64,000 nt of DNA from DASZBX01 sp035943635. GTDB taxonomy: Bacteria > Actinomycetota > Actinomycetes > Streptomycetales > Catenulisporaceae. Shown one piece after another: positions 28,201 to 37,985 of this stretch. Made by a program: the position numbers and the translations under genes. Location: NCBI GenBank assembly GCA_035943635.1, contig DASZBX010000117.1, positions 1 through 64,000 on the forward strand. Reading direction: 5' to 3'. Each line of letters starts with the position of its first letter. The stretch's first letter is position 1. The notes beneath the pieces were generated by a model that worked only from the letters and a program-made list of their open reading frames with translations, did no database searches and was not told the DNA's origin.

Positions 28201-31200
28201 GTCGCCGAGGTCCTCGGGCATCCCGGCGCGGCGAGCGTTGACCCCGGGCGCACCTTCGCCGACCTGGGCCTGGACTCGCTGATGGCCGCGGAATTGCTGG
28301 ACCGGCTCGGCTCACATACGGGCGTCGCGCTGCCCGCCGCGGCCGTCTTCGACCATCCCACCCCGGCCGCGCTGACCCGCCATCTGCTCGCTGCCTCCGT
28401 CTCCGGGCTCGCGGCCACCGCCGGGCCGGCGACCGCGCCCGAAGCTGAGTCGACCGACGCCGCCGACATAACCGACCCGATCGTCATCGTGGGCATGGCC
28501 TGCCGCTACCCGGGCGGTGTCACCAACCCGGACGACCTGTGGCAGCTCGCCAAGTCAGGCGGCGACGCGATCGGCGAGTTCCCCACCGACCGCGGCTGGG
28601 ACCTGGACGCGTTGTCCGGCGCCGGACCCGGCCAGCCCGGCACCTCGGTGACCCGCCAAGGCGGTTTCCTCTACGACGCCGCCGAGTTCGACGCCGCGTT
28701 CTTCGGCATCTCCCCCCGCGAAGCCCTGACCACCGACCCGCAACAGCGCCTGCTGCTGACCATCGCCTGGGAAGCGTTCGAACACGCCGGAATCGACCCG
28801 GCATCCGTGCGCGACAGCCGCACCGCCGTCTTCGCGGGCGTCATGCACCACGACTACGCGCCGCGGGTGCACACCGTCCCGGTCGGGCTGGAGGGCCACC
28901 TCGTCACGGGCAACACCTCCAGCGTGGTCTCCGGGCGCCTGTCGTACGTGTTCGGGCTGCGCGGCCCGGCCGTGACCGTGGACACGGCATGCTCCTCGTC
29001 GCTGGTCGCGCTGCACCTGGCGGCCCAGTCGCTGCGCCGCGGCGAGTGCACCCTCGCGCTGGCCGGCGGCGTCTCGGTGATGGCCACGCCGGAGATGTTC
29101 GTGGAGTTCTCCCGGCTGCGCGGGCTCGCCCCGGACGGGCGGTGCAAGTCGTTCGCGGCCGGGGCGGACGGCACCGCGTGGGCCGAGGGCGCGGGCCTGC
29201 TCGTGCTCGAACGCCGCTCCGACGCCCGCCGCCGCGGCCACCGGGAGTGGGCCGTGCTGCGCGGCAGCGCGGTGAACCAGGACGGCGCCTCCAACGGCCT
29301 GTCCGCCCCGAGCGGGCCGGCCCAGGAACAGGTGATCCGGGAGGCCCTGGCCGACGCGGGCCTGACCCCCGGCGAGGTCGACGCAGTGGAGGCGCACGGC
29401 ACCGGCACCCCGCTCGGCGACCCGGTCGAAGCACGGGCGTTGGCTGCCGCGTACGGGCCCGACCGACCGGACGGACGCCCGCTGCTGCTCGGCTCGCTCA
29501 AGGCCAATATCGGACACGCGCAGGCCGCCGCCGGCGTCGGCGGCGTGATCAAGATGGTCCAGGCCCTGCGGCACGGGGTCCTGCCGGGCCTGCTGCACCT
29601 GGACCGGCCGTCCGGGCACGTCGACTGGGACGGCTCGGGCATCCGCCTGCTCGACGCCGCCACCGCGTGGCCGCAGACCGGTCGTCCGCGCCGGGCAGGT
29701 GTGTCCTCCTTCGGCATCAGCGGCACGAATGCGCACGTCCTGCTGGAAGAACCCGCCCCGGAACGGGCACCCGGCCCGCGCCCCGAACCGCCCGCCGCAC
29801 TGCCCTGGGTGATATCCGGCCGCTCGCCGCAAGCACTGCGAGCACAGGCCGCCCGACTGCGCGACCGGCTGCGCGACGAATCAGCTACCGATCTAACCGA
29901 CCTGGCCGACCTGGCCCACGCCCTGACCGCGCACCGCCACGCGCACGACCACCGCGCGGTGATCATCGGCACGGACCGCGAGGACTTGCTGCACGGTCTG
30001 GCCGCAGTGGCCGACGGACAGCAGATGCCGGGCGTGGTCACCGGCCGGGCCCGCACCGGACACCGGCCGGTGCTGGTCTTCCCCGGCCAGGGCACCCAAT
30101 GGACCGGTATGGCCGTGCCGTTGCTGGAGTCCTCGCCGGTGTTCGCGGCGTCGATGCGCGAATGCGAGCAGGCACTGGCGCCGTACGCGGACTGGTCGCT
30201 GCGCGAGGTGCTCGGCGGCGCGGCGGCGCTGCGCCGGGTGGAGGTAGTACAGCCAGCGCTGTGGGCGGTCATGGTGTCGCTCGCGGCAGTGTGGCGTTCC
30301 TTCGGCGTCGAACCGGCCGCAGTGGTGGGTCACTCGCAGGGCGAGATCGCAGCGGCCTGCGTTGCCGGGGCGTTGACGCTGACAGACGGCGCCCGGGTGG
30401 TCTGCCTGCGGGCCAAGGCGATCCAGGCGTTGTCCGGGCGCGGCGGCATGATGTCGGTCCGGCTCCCGCGCGCCGAGGCCGAGCGCTGCCTGCTGCCCTG
30501 GTCCGGGCGGATCGGCGTCGCGGCGGTCAACGGCCCCCGGTCGACGGTGCTCTCCGGCGCCCCGGACGCGCTGGACGCGCTCGCCGCGCAGCTCGCGGCC
30601 CGGGACGTGCGGCTGTCCCGGCTGCCGGTGGACTACGCCTCGCACTCGGCCCAGGTGCAGAGCCTGCGCGAGCGGCTGCTCACCGAGCTCGCCGGGATCC
30701 GCCCGCGCACCTCGGACGTGCCGTTCCACTCCACGCTCACCGGCGAGATCATCGACACGGCCGGCCTGGATGCCGAGTACTGGTACCGGAATCTGCGCGA
30801 GACCGTCGAGTTCGAGGGCGCGATCCGGGCCCTGCACGCCGCCGGGCACCGCACGTTCCTGGAGGCGAGTCCGCACGCGGTGCTGACCGTGGACGTTCAG
30901 GAGATCCTGGACGAGGGCGAGCGGCCCGGGACCGCACTCGGCACGCTGCGCCGCGACGACGGCGGCCTCGGCAGGCTGCTGACCTCGGTCGCGGAGGCTC
31001 ATGCGATCGGCGTCGGCGTGCGCTGGGAGCCGGCCGTGGCGGCGCGGGGCGGCGGGCGGGTGGACCTGCCGACGTATGCGTTCCAGACCGAGCGGTTCTG
31101 GATGCTGCCGGACACCGCGGCGGCCGGCGCCCGCGCCCTGGGACTGGCGCCCGGCGGGCATCCGCTGCTCGGTGCCGGGCTGGCACGCGCCGACGACGAC

Positions 31201-34200
31201 GGGCTGCTGCTCACCGGCGTCCTGTCGACGGCCGGCCGGCCCTGGTTGGCGGATCATGGCGTCGGCGGCGATGTGCTGCTGTCCGGGACGACGTTCGTGG
31301 AACTCGCCCTGCACGCCGGGCAACGCGTCGGCCTGCCCCGGATCGAGGAGTTGGTGCTGCATACGCCGCTGGTGTTGGCCGAGGGCGCCAGCGTGCGGAT
31401 CCAGATCGCCGTCGGCGGGGCCGCGACGGCGCCGCGACGCCCGGTCGCCGTGTACGCCGAGGACGGCGGCACCTGGATCCGGCACGCCAGCGGCCACCTG
31501 GTCGACGAGGCCGGGCCAGCCGCGTCGTTCGCGTCGTCGGCATGGCCGCCCGCGGACGCCGAACCGATCGATCTGGCCGACGCCTACCCGGATCTGGCCG
31601 CGACCGGCTACGCGTACGGCCCCGCTTTCCAGGGCTTGCGGGCGCTCTGGCGCTCCGGCACCGACCTGTACGCCGAGATCGTCCTGCCGGAACCGCTGCA
31701 CGCCGACGCCGCCGGGTACGGGCTGCATCCCGCCCTGCTCGACGCCGCCCTGCACCCCCTGCTCGTCGCGGCCGACCACGACGAGATCCGGCTGCCGTAC
31801 TCGTGGAACGGCGTCCGGCTGCACGCCGCCGGTGCGACCAGCCTGCGAGTGCACCTGGCCGACGCGGGCGACGGCGCGATCCGGCTGCACGCCACCGACT
31901 TCACCGGCCGACCGGTGGCCTCGGTCGACGCACTCACGCTGCGCCCCGTGCGGCGCGGGTCGCCCGACCGGCTGCTCTGGCAGATCGACTGGATCGAGGC
32001 GAAGACCGGCGAACCGGCCGAGGCGGCGGCCGTGACCTTGCCATACATCTGCCCTGACAGTGAACCGGATATCCCGGCCGCGGTGCGCGCGGCGACCGGC
32101 GGCGTCCTGGAATGGTTGCAACGCACCCTGACCGACCCGGCGCACGCGGACGCCACTCTGGTCGTGGTCATCCGATCGGACGACCTGGCGCACTCGGCGG
32201 TCCGAGGCCTGGTGCGCTCGGCCCGGACCGAGAACCCGGGCCGCGTCATGCTCGTCGACACCGACCGGCCGCCCAGCCCGGAGGATCTGCGCGCGGCGGC
32301 CGGCACCGGCGAACCCGAGGTCACTCTGCGCGGTTCCCGGCTGCTCGTTCCCAGGCTGACCCGCTCCCCCGCCACGCCCACGGCACCGCCGCGGCCGTGG
32401 AATCCCGATGGAACAGTGCTGATCACCGGAGGCACCGGCACCCTGGGTGCGCTCCTGGCCCGGCATCTGGTCACCGGGCACGGCGTACGCCACCTGCTCC
32501 TGACCGGGCGCAGCGGGCGCGGCTCCGACATGGCGGATGAACTGTCCGCGCTCGGCGCCCGGGTCCGCGTCGCCGCCTGCGACGCGGCCGACCCCGACGC
32601 ACTCGCCGACCTGCTCGGCTCCCTCGAACCCGAGCACCCGCTGACAGTCGTCGTACACGCCGCCGGAGTACTCGACGACGGCACCTTGGACTCACTGACC
32701 CCGGCCCGGCTGGACACAGTGCTGCGGCCGAAAGCCGACGGCGCATGGCACCTGCACCGACTCACCGAGCACCTGGACCTGGACGCGTTCGTGCTCTTCT
32801 CCTCGGCGGCCGGCACGATCGGCACACCCGGGCAGGCCAACTACGCCGCCGCGAACACATTCCTGGACGCGCTCGCCCGCCACCGCCGAGCCCACGACCT
32901 GACCGCGACCTCACTGTCCTGGGGCTTGTGGGACCTGGACACCGGCCTGACCGGCCACCTCGGCGCGTCCGGCCGGGCCCGGCTGGCCCGGTACGGCCTG
33001 TCCCCGTTCAGCACCGAGCAGGGCCTCGCGGCATTCGACCTGGCGCTATCCCGGGACGCCGCGCACCTGATCCCGGCGCGCCTGGACCCGACCATGCTCG
33101 CCGGCTCACCGCGCCGCACGCAAGCGCCGACGGCCGCGCCCGCCGCCGCAACGCCATCCGTCCCGCGCGACCGGCAGACGCTGGCCGACCTGGTCCGGTC
33201 GACCGTCGCCGCGGTGCTCGGCCACAGCCCGGCCGACGGCATCGAGGAGGACCGGGCGTTCCGCGACCTGGGCTTCGACTCGCTCACCGGCCTGGAACTG
33301 CGCAACCGGCTCAGCGCCGCCACCGGGCTGCGGCTGCCGGCCACCCTGGTCTTCGACCGGCCCACCCCGGCCGCACTGATCGCCTTCCTGTCCGGCCAGA
33401 CCCCGGCCCGGCCGGACCCCGGCACACCAGCGGCCCGGCCCGCCGCGGAGGCCGAGGACCCGGTGGTGATCGTCGGCATGGCCTGTCGCTACCCCGGCAT
33501 CGGCACGCCCGCCGACCTGTGGCGCCTGCTGGCCGAGGGCCGCGACGTGATCACCGACTTCCCCACCGACCGAGGCTGGGCCACCGACGCGCTCTACGCG
33601 CCGAATCCGGCCCCGCGCAAGACCTACGTGCGCCGAGGCGGATTCCTCGCCGACGCCACCACGTTCGACCCGGCGTTCTTCGGCATCTCACCGCGCGACG
33701 CCCTCATCATGGACCCACAGCACCGGGTCCTGCTGGAGACCACCTGGCACGCCCTGGAAGACGCGGGCGTGGACCCGCACGCGCTGCGCGGCTCCGACAC
33801 CGGCACCTTCACCGGGCTGATCGCCGGCGACTACACCTCACTGGTCAACGACCTGCCCGAGGACCTGGTGGGGCAGGCCTCGGTCGCCAACACCCCGAGC
33901 GTCGCCTCCGGCCGACCGGCCTACCTGCTCGGCCTGCACGGACCGGCCCTGACCGTCGACACGGCCTGCTCGTCCTCGCTGGTCGCGCTGCACCTGGCCG
34001 TCCGGTCGCTGCGCGAGCGGGAGAGCGGCCTGGCGATCGTGGCCGGGGCGAGCGTCATGTGCACGCCCACCCGATTCGTCGAGTTCTCCCAGCAGCACGG
34101 CCTGGCCCCGGACGGGCGCGCCAAACCCTTCCGCGCCGACGCCGACGGCACCGCGTGGGGCGAGGGCGCGGCCGTGCTGATCCTGGAGACGCTCTCGCGT

Positions 34201-37200
34201 GCCCGGGCCGAGGGACACCGGGTGCTCGCCGTGGTCCGCGGCACCGGGGTCAACCAGGACGGGCCGTCCAACGGCCTGACCGCACCCAGCCAGGACGCCC
34301 AGGAGCAGCTGATCCGGACCACGCTCGCCGCGGCCGGGCTCGGCGCCGACGACGTCGACGCGGTCGAAGCACACGGCACCGGCACCGTCCTCGGCGACCC
34401 GATCGAGGCACAGGCCCTGGCCGCCGCGTACGGGCCCGGGCGGGATCGGCCGCTCTACCTCGGCTCGGTCAAAGCCAACCTCGGGCACACCCAGGCCGCC
34501 GCGGGTGTTACCGGCATCGTCAAGATGATCCTGGCGATGCGGCACGGCGAGCTTCCGGCGCAACCCGGTTCCGCCGCGCCCACCCCGCATGTCGACTGGG
34601 ATGCCACGCCGCTGACTCTGCTGGCCGCGCCCGTCGCCTGGCCCGGGACCGGTCGGCCCCGGCGCGCCGCGGTCAGTGCGTTCGGGATCAGCGGGACCAA
34701 TGCGCACGTGATCCTGGAGCAGCCTGGGCCCGAGCCCGAGCCCGCATCTGAGCCCACGCCCAGATCCGAGCCCGGATCCGCCGAGTCGGCGCCGATCGCG
34801 ATATGCCCGGAGGTCCTGAAGATCCCGGCGTCGATCGTGCCGCTCCTGGTGTCGGGCGCCACGCCGACCGCCCTGGCCGCGCAGACCGCCCGGCTGCTCG
34901 ATCACGTGGCCAGCGGCGGTCCTCGGCTGGTCGACGTGGCGTACACGCTTTCCCGTCGCGCACTGCACCCGTATCGCAGTGTCCTGCTCGGCGGCGCCCG
35001 GATCACCGGGCACGCGACGGGCGAGGTCCCGATCGCCTTCCTCTTCCCCGGCCAGGGGACGGCGTGGCCCGGAATGGGTCGCCGCCTGTACGAGACCATG
35101 CCCGCGTACGCCCAGGCGTTCGACGAACTGAACGCCGAGTTGACGCCCCTGCTCGGCCAACCGCTGACCGACCTGAGCCCCGAGCAGCTGCGCCGCACCG
35201 ACCATGCCCAGCCCGCGATCTTCGCGGTCGAAGCCGCGCTGCACCGCCTGCTGGCCGGCTTCGGCGTGCGCCCGGACTTCCTGGCCGGGCACTCGGTCGG
35301 GGAGATCGCCGCCGCGCACGCCGCCGGGGTCTTCTCCACGGCCGACGCCTGCGCGCTGGTCGTCGCCCGGGGCCGGCTGATGGGCCGGATCGGCCGGACC
35401 GGGCTGATGGCCGCCGTGCCGATCGGCGAGGACCAGGCACGCGCGCTGATCCGGGGACGCGAACACGAGATTGCGATCGCCGCCGTGAACGGGCCCGCCG
35501 CCGTGGTGCTCTCAGGGGACGAACAGGCCGTCCGCGACTGCGTGCACGGACTGCGGGCCACCGTGCTGCGTACCGACCGCGCCTTCCACTCGCACCACCT
35601 GGACGAGATCCTCGAACCCTTCCATGAGGTGCTGGCGGGTCTGGCATTCTCGCCGCCCAGGACGCCGATCGTCTCCGCGGCCACCGGCGAGCCGGTCACC
35701 GCCGACCAGGTGTGCACGCCGGAGTACTGGGTCCGGCAGGCCCGGGACACGGTGCGTTTCGGCGACGTCGTGGACCGGCTCGCCGGGGCCGGGGTCCGGG
35801 CGTTCGTCGAAGTCGGGCCGGGACACACGCTGTCCGCCCTGGTGTCCGCGGCCCTGCCCGACGCGGACGAGCCGATCCCCTGCCTGCGCGAGAGCGAGCC
35901 GGACGGGTTCCCGGCCGCCCTGGCCGGACTGCACGTGCGCGGCGTCCCGGTCGACTGGTCGCCGCTGACCGCCGGCGGCGCCCTGGTCGACCTGCCGCCG
36001 TATGCCTTCCAGCGGGAACGTTACTGGCTGCGCGACGTGGAGCACCCGCCGGTCGACCCGGTGCGCTACGACCTCGCCTGGCAGCCTTGGTCCGTGCCCA
36101 GTCAGCCCACGTACAGCGGGACCTGGCTGATCGTCGCCGAACACGATGATGCCGCCGCCGCGGGCCTGCACCATGCCCTGACCGAGCGCGGCGCGCAGGC
36201 GCACCAGTGCACTGATATAGGGCGATGGCCGGATCAGTGTCCGGCGACACCGACCGGGATCGTCTCACTGCTCGCGCTCGACGACCGGGACCACGCCGGT
36301 GGCCTGCCCCGAGCCGCGACCGCCACGCTCGACCTGCTCAACGCGGTCGACGCCGCCGGGCTGGGCGCGCCGGTCTGGAACCTGACCCGCGGCGCCGTCT
36401 CGACCGGGCCCGGCGACCCGGTCCGCCGACCCCGGCAGGCCGCCGGGTGGGGCCTGGGCCGCGCGGTCGCGCTCGAGACGCCGTACGTCTGGGGCGGCCT
36501 GATCGACCTGCCGGAGCGGGACCGCTGGTCCGCGGTGGCCGACGTGCTGCTCGGCCCCGGCGGCGAGGACGAGATCGCGATCCGCGGCGACGAGATCCTG
36601 GTCCCGCGCCTGCGCCGCGCACCGGCCCGGGAGCCGCGGCCGTGGCGGCCGCACGGGACCGTCCTGGTGACCGGCGGGCTCGGCGGCCTGGGCGCGCAGG
36701 TCGCCCGGTGGCTGGCCCGGCAGGGCGCCGTCCGCCTGCTGCTGGCCGGGCGCCGCGGCATCGCCACGCCGGGCGCGCCGGGCTTGTGCGCCGACCTGGC
36801 CGCGCTGGGGGCGGACGTCCACGTGGCCGCGTGCGACATCACCGACCGGGCGACCCTGTCCCGCCTGCTCGCGTCGATCCCCGCAGACGCGCCGCTGACC
36901 GCGGTCATACACGCGGCCGGAATCCTGGACGACGCCCCCGCCGCATCCCTGACCCCGCAGCGGATGGCGCGGGTTTGGGCGGCCAAGGCCGGCGCGGCCT
37001 GGGAACTGCACGAACTCACCCGCTCGCAGCCGCTGGGGCACTTCGTGTTGTTCTCCTCGCTCGCCGGGGTGGTCGGCTCGGCTGGACAGGCTGCCTACAG
37101 CGCCGCGAACGCCGCGCTCGACGCCCTGGCCGTGCACCGGCGCGACCTCGGACTGCCCGCCACCTCGATCGCCTGGGGGCCGTGGGCCGGCGCCGGGATG

Positions 37201-37926
37201 TTCGACTCCGTGGCCGGACGGCCACATCTCGACGGCCTGGCGGCGATGGCGCCGCAGGTGGCCCTGGACGCGCTGGAACGTTGCGGCCCCGGCTGCACCG
37301 TGGTCGCCGAGGTCGACTGGAACCGCTTCGCCCGGCGGCCCCACGCGCTGCTCGCCGACCTGGCCGCCGGGCCGGAACCCGGGCGGCACGAGCCGCTGTC
37401 CGCCGAAGTGCTCGCCCTGCCGGATGACGAGTTCCGGGAGTTCCTGCTCGGGCGGGTGGTCGCCCACGCCTCGGCGGTCTCGGGGCATCCGGCGGCCGAT
37501 GTGCCGCCGGGCGAGCCGTTCAAGCAGCTGGGCATGGACTCTCTCGCGACGATCCAGCTGCGGAACCGGCTGAGCGCCGACACCGGGCTGCGGCTGGCCG
37601 CGACCGTCGTCTACGAGCATCCGACCCCGGTCGAACTCGCCGCCCATCTCGCCGATGGGCTGCGTGGGTCACAGAGACCTTCCAGCCGGCCGGTCCTGGA
37701 CCGGTTGCGCGACCTCGAGGAGGCTTTGGGCTCGACCGCGACGACCGGCGACGCACAGGCGGAGATAACGGCGGCGCTGGAGGGCCTCGTCCGCCGATGG
37801 CGCGGCGCCGGGAGTCCCGACGGCGTCTCCGAACTCGGCACTGTCTCCGCTCTCGATGTCGCCTCCGACGAGGAGATGTACGGACTCATCGACGCCGTCC
37901 TGGGCACCACCGACGAGCGCTGCTGA
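25297..37926 (+). CDS. Type I PKS, loading module plus modules 1 and 2
   Basis: 4209 residues. Loading: KSQ with Gln173 in place of the active-site Cys (TGQSAS), AT with GHSIGE and RALHS (malonyl-like, imperfect), ACP Ser994. Module 1: KS Cys1232, AT Ser1680 with YASHS at 1780 (methylmalonyl type), DH with His1987 and Asp2149 (LLSG instead of LLPG), B-type KR (LDD at 2459), ACP Ser2662. Module 2: KS Cys2891, AT Ser3333 with RAFHS (malonyl type), B-type KR (LDD at 3877), ACP Ser4082, then a C-terminal docking segment. KSQ decarboxylates the starter extender unit, so this last gene encodes the first enzyme of the line. The codon at 27316-27318 is a rare TTA leucine, a possible bldA control point. 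Confidence 0.93.
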   Translation: MPAEAGDVAIVGMACRFAGADGPEQFWRLLRDRVDAVTAPPPDRRDGADDGGAGLGERPRVGSFLPAVDGFDAAFFGISPREAAVLDPQQRLALELSWEALEDAGIVPAALRGARAGVFVGVMREDYARLAQQLGPAAATRHSFTGQQRSLIANRISYLYGLRGPSLAVDTGQSASLAAVHLACGSLRSGECDVALAGGVNLTLLAAGDEDAARFGALSPSGRCRTFDAGADGFVRGEGGGLVLLKPLAAALRDGDQVYCVIKGSALNNDGGGAGLTVPSAAAQEQLLRDAYRHAGVDPAGVGYVELHGTGTPVGDPIEAEALGAVLGAAREAGRPLPVGSVKTNLGHLEAAAGVCGLIKTVLAIRYGELPAALHFAAPHPRIPLGELRLRVVTEAEPWPGDGPRVAGVSSFGMGGTNCHVVLAEHAAVASLVPPEPEAWPVRAAFLLSGRTADALADQASRLRTFLTDQPGIDRSAVARTLAGARTGFEHRAVLTAADEPGLLAGLARLAAGRGGPEIARGVAGPEAGAAFLFSGQGGQYPGMGRALYREQRVFRDAFDAVCRHVDARLDVPLREVVFARAGTPRAALLDETRYTQPALFALEVALFRLVGSYGVTPAALVGHSIGELAAATVAGVFALPDAAFVVAARGELMQSSPPTGAMLAVRAGEEEVLDMLTGYDGRITLAAVNGPMATVISGDAEAVARAAEDFARRGRKTTRLRVSRALHSRDLDPVLERYGEILASVALHPPQVPIVSTLTGRPVGATEMTDPGYWVRQAREPVRFLAAVGALEASVLVELGPGAGLAAAARECPTAGGVPATAVAAVLRPNRPEPATLLGALGMLHVHGVPVDWVEVLGGTARVRLPTYPFQRERHWLDSRPGPGQARPTANVSDPGAEQAAEIPGAPDASPRSRPAPRPTQRTANITDSVTEQVADILGLPSALPDSRLAPRAAQPVASVADLVAEQVAEVLGHPGAASVDPGRTFADLGLDSLMAAELLDRLGSHTGVALPAAAVFDHPTPAALTRHLLAASVSGLAATAGPATAPEAESTDAADITDPIVIVGMACRYPGGVTNPDDLWQLAKSGGDAIGEFPTDRGWDLDALSGAGPGQPGTSVTRQGGFLYDAAEFDAAFFGISPREALTTDPQQRLLLTIAWEAFEHAGIDPASVRDSRTAVFAGVMHHDYAPRVHTVPVGLEGHLVTGNTSSVVSGRLSYVFGLRGPAVTVDTACSSSLVALHLAAQSLRRGECTLALAGGVSVMATPEMFVEFSRLRGLAPDGRCKSFAAGADGTAWAEGAGLLVLERRSDARRRGHREWAVLRGSAVNQDGASNGLSAPSGPAQEQVIREALADAGLTPGEVDAVEAHGTGTPLGDPVEARALAAAYGPDRPDGRPLLLGSLKANIGHAQAAAGVGGVIKMVQALRHGVLPGLLHLDRPSGHVDWDGSGIRLLDAATAWPQTGRPRRAGVSSFGISGTNAHVLLEEPAPERAPGPRPEPPAALPWVISGRSPQALRAQAARLRDRLRDESATDLTDLADLAHALTAHRHAHDHRAVIIGTDREDLLHGLAAVADGQQMPGVVTGRARTGHRPVLVFPGQGTQWTGMAVPLLESSPVFAASMRECEQALAPYADWSLREVLGGAAALRRVEVVQPALWAVMVSLAAVWRSFGVEPAAVVGHSQGEIAAACVAGALTLTDGARVVCLRAKAIQALSGRGGMMSVRLPRAEAERCLLPWSGRIGVAAVNGPRSTVLSGAPDALDALAAQLAARDVRLSRLPVDYASHSAQVQSLRERLLTELAGIRPRTSDVPFHSTLTGEIIDTAGLDAEYWYRNLRETVEFEGAIRALHAAGHRTFLEASPHAVLTVDVQEILDEGERPGTALGTLRRDDGGLGRLLTSVAEAHAIGVGVRWEPAVAARGGGRVDLPTYAFQTERFWMLPDTAAAGARALGLAPGGHPLLGAGLARADDDGLLLTGVLSTAGRPWLADHGVGGDVLLSGTTFVELALHAGQRVGLPRIEELVLHTPLVLAEGASVRIQIAVGGAATAPRRPVAVYAEDGGTWIRHASGHLVDEAGPAASFASSAWPPADAEPIDLADAYPDLAATGYAYGPAFQGLRALWRSGTDLYAEIVLPEPLHADAAGYGLHPALLDAALHPLLVAADHDEIRLPYSWNGVRLHAAGATSLRVHLADAGDGAIRLHATDFTGRPVASVDALTLRPVRRGSPDRLLWQIDWIEAKTGEPAEAAAVTLPYICPDSEPDIPAAVRAATGGVLEWLQRTLTDPAHADATLVVVIRSDDLAHSAVRGLVRSARTENPGRVMLVDTDRPPSPEDLRAAAGTGEPEVTLRGSRLLVPRLTRSPATPTAPPRPWNPDGTVLITGGTGTLGALLARHLVTGHGVRHLLLTGRSGRGSDMADELSALGARVRVAACDAADPDALADLLGSLEPEHPLTVVVHAAGVLDDGTLDSLTPARLDTVLRPKADGAWHLHRLTEHLDLDAFVLFSSAAGTIGTPGQANYAAANTFLDALARHRRAHDLTATSLSWGLWDLDTGLTGHLGASGRARLARYGLSPFSTEQGLAAFDLALSRDAAHLIPARLDPTMLAGSPRRTQAPTAAPAAATPSVPRDRQTLADLVRSTVAAVLGHSPADGIEEDRAFRDLGFDSLTGLELRNRLSAATGLRLPATLVFDRPTPAALIAFLSGQTPARPDPGTPAARPAAEAEDPVVIVGMACRYPGIGTPADLWRLLAEGRDVITDFPTDRGWATDALYAPNPAPRKTYVRRGGFLADATTFDPAFFGISPRDALIMDPQHRVLLETTWHALEDAGVDPHALRGSDTGTFTGLIAGDYTSLVNDLPEDLVGQASVANTPSVASGRPAYLLGLHGPALTVDTACSSSLVALHLAVRSLRERESGLAIVAGASVMCTPTRFVEFSQQHGLAPDGRAKPFRADADGTAWGEGAAVLILETLSRARAEGHRVLAVVRGTGVNQDGPSNGLTAPSQDAQEQLIRTTLAAAGLGADDVDAVEAHGTGTVLGDPIEAQALAAAYGPGRDRPLYLGSVKANLGHTQAAAGVTGIVKMILAMRHGELPAQPGSAAPTPHVDWDATPLTLLAAPVAWPGTGRPRRAAVSAFGISGTNAHVILEQPGPEPEPASEPTPRSEPGSAESAPIAICPEVLKIPASIVPLLVSGATPTALAAQTARLLDHVASGGPRLVDVAYTLSRRALHPYRSVLLGGARITGHATGEVPIAFLFPGQGTAWPGMGRRLYETMPAYAQAFDELNAELTPLLGQPLTDLSPEQLRRTDHAQPAIFAVEAALHRLLAGFGVRPDFLAGHSVGEIAAAHAAGVFSTADACALVVARGRLMGRIGRTGLMAAVPIGEDQARALIRGREHEIAIAAVNGPAAVVLSGDEQAVRDCVHGLRATVLRTDRAFHSHHLDEILEPFHEVLAGLAFSPPRTPIVSAATGEPVTADQVCTPEYWVRQARDTVRFGDVVDRLAGAGVRAFVEVGPGHTLSALVSAALPDADEPIPCLRESEPDGFPAALAGLHVRGVPVDWSPLTAGGALVDLPPYAFQRERYWLRDVEHPPVDPVRYDLAWQPWSVPSQPTYSGTWLIVAEHDDAAAAGLHHALTERGAQAHQCTDIGRWPDQCPATPTGIVSLLALDDRDHAGGLPRAATATLDLLNAVDAAGLGAPVWNLTRGAVSTGPGDPVRRPRQAAGWGLGRAVALETPYVWGGLIDLPERDRWSAVADVLLGPGGEDEIAIRGDEILVPRLRRAPAREPRPWRPHGTVLVTGGLGGLGAQVARWLARQGAVRLLLAGRRGIATPGAPGLCADLAALGADVHVAACDITDRATLSRLLASIPADAPLTAVIHAAGILDDAPAASLTPQRMARVWAAKAGAAWELHELTRSQPLGHFVLFSSLAGVVGSAGQAAYSAANAALDALAVHRRDLGLPATSIAWGPWAGAGMFDSVAGRPHLDGLAAMAPQVALDALERCGPGCTVVAEVDWNRFARRPHALLADLAAGPEPGRHEPLSAEVLALPDDEFREFLLGRVVAHASAVSGHPAADVPPGEPFKQLGMDSLATIQLRNRLSADTGLRLAATVVYEHPTPVELAAHLADGLRGSQRPSSRPVLDRLRDLEEALGSTATTGDAQAEITAALEGLVRRWRGAGSPDGVSELGTVSALDVASDEEMYGLIDAVLGTTDERC
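27964..28269 (+). repeat. Three in-frame 102-bp repeats ahead of the loading ACP
   Basis: Three diverged 34-codon units start at 27964, 28066 and 28168, exactly 102 bases apart, inside the PKS gene. Each begins (T/V)A(N/S)(V/I/V) and continues with an EQ(A/V)A(E/D)I-like helix. The third unit is the first helix of the genuine ACP; the first two are Pro/Ala-rich copies lying in the AT-ACP linker. This looks like a tandem duplication of the start of the ACP that has since drifted. Confidence 0.8.
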
Positions 37927-37954
37927 GATCAACCCCGCACGCGGATCACTCCTC

Positions 37955-37982
37955 CCCGCGCGTGTCCCCGACCACGCGCGGG
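37955..37982 (+). terminator. Hairpin terminator of the PKS operon
   Basis: Ten-base perfect stem (37955-37964 with 37973-37982) around an 8-base loop, 29 bases after the last PKS stop codon and followed by CTTCTCGTCT. It probably ends the P450-PKS transcript, perhaps helped by the large inverted-repeat element immediately downstream. Confidence 0.7.
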
Positions 37983-37985
37983 CTT

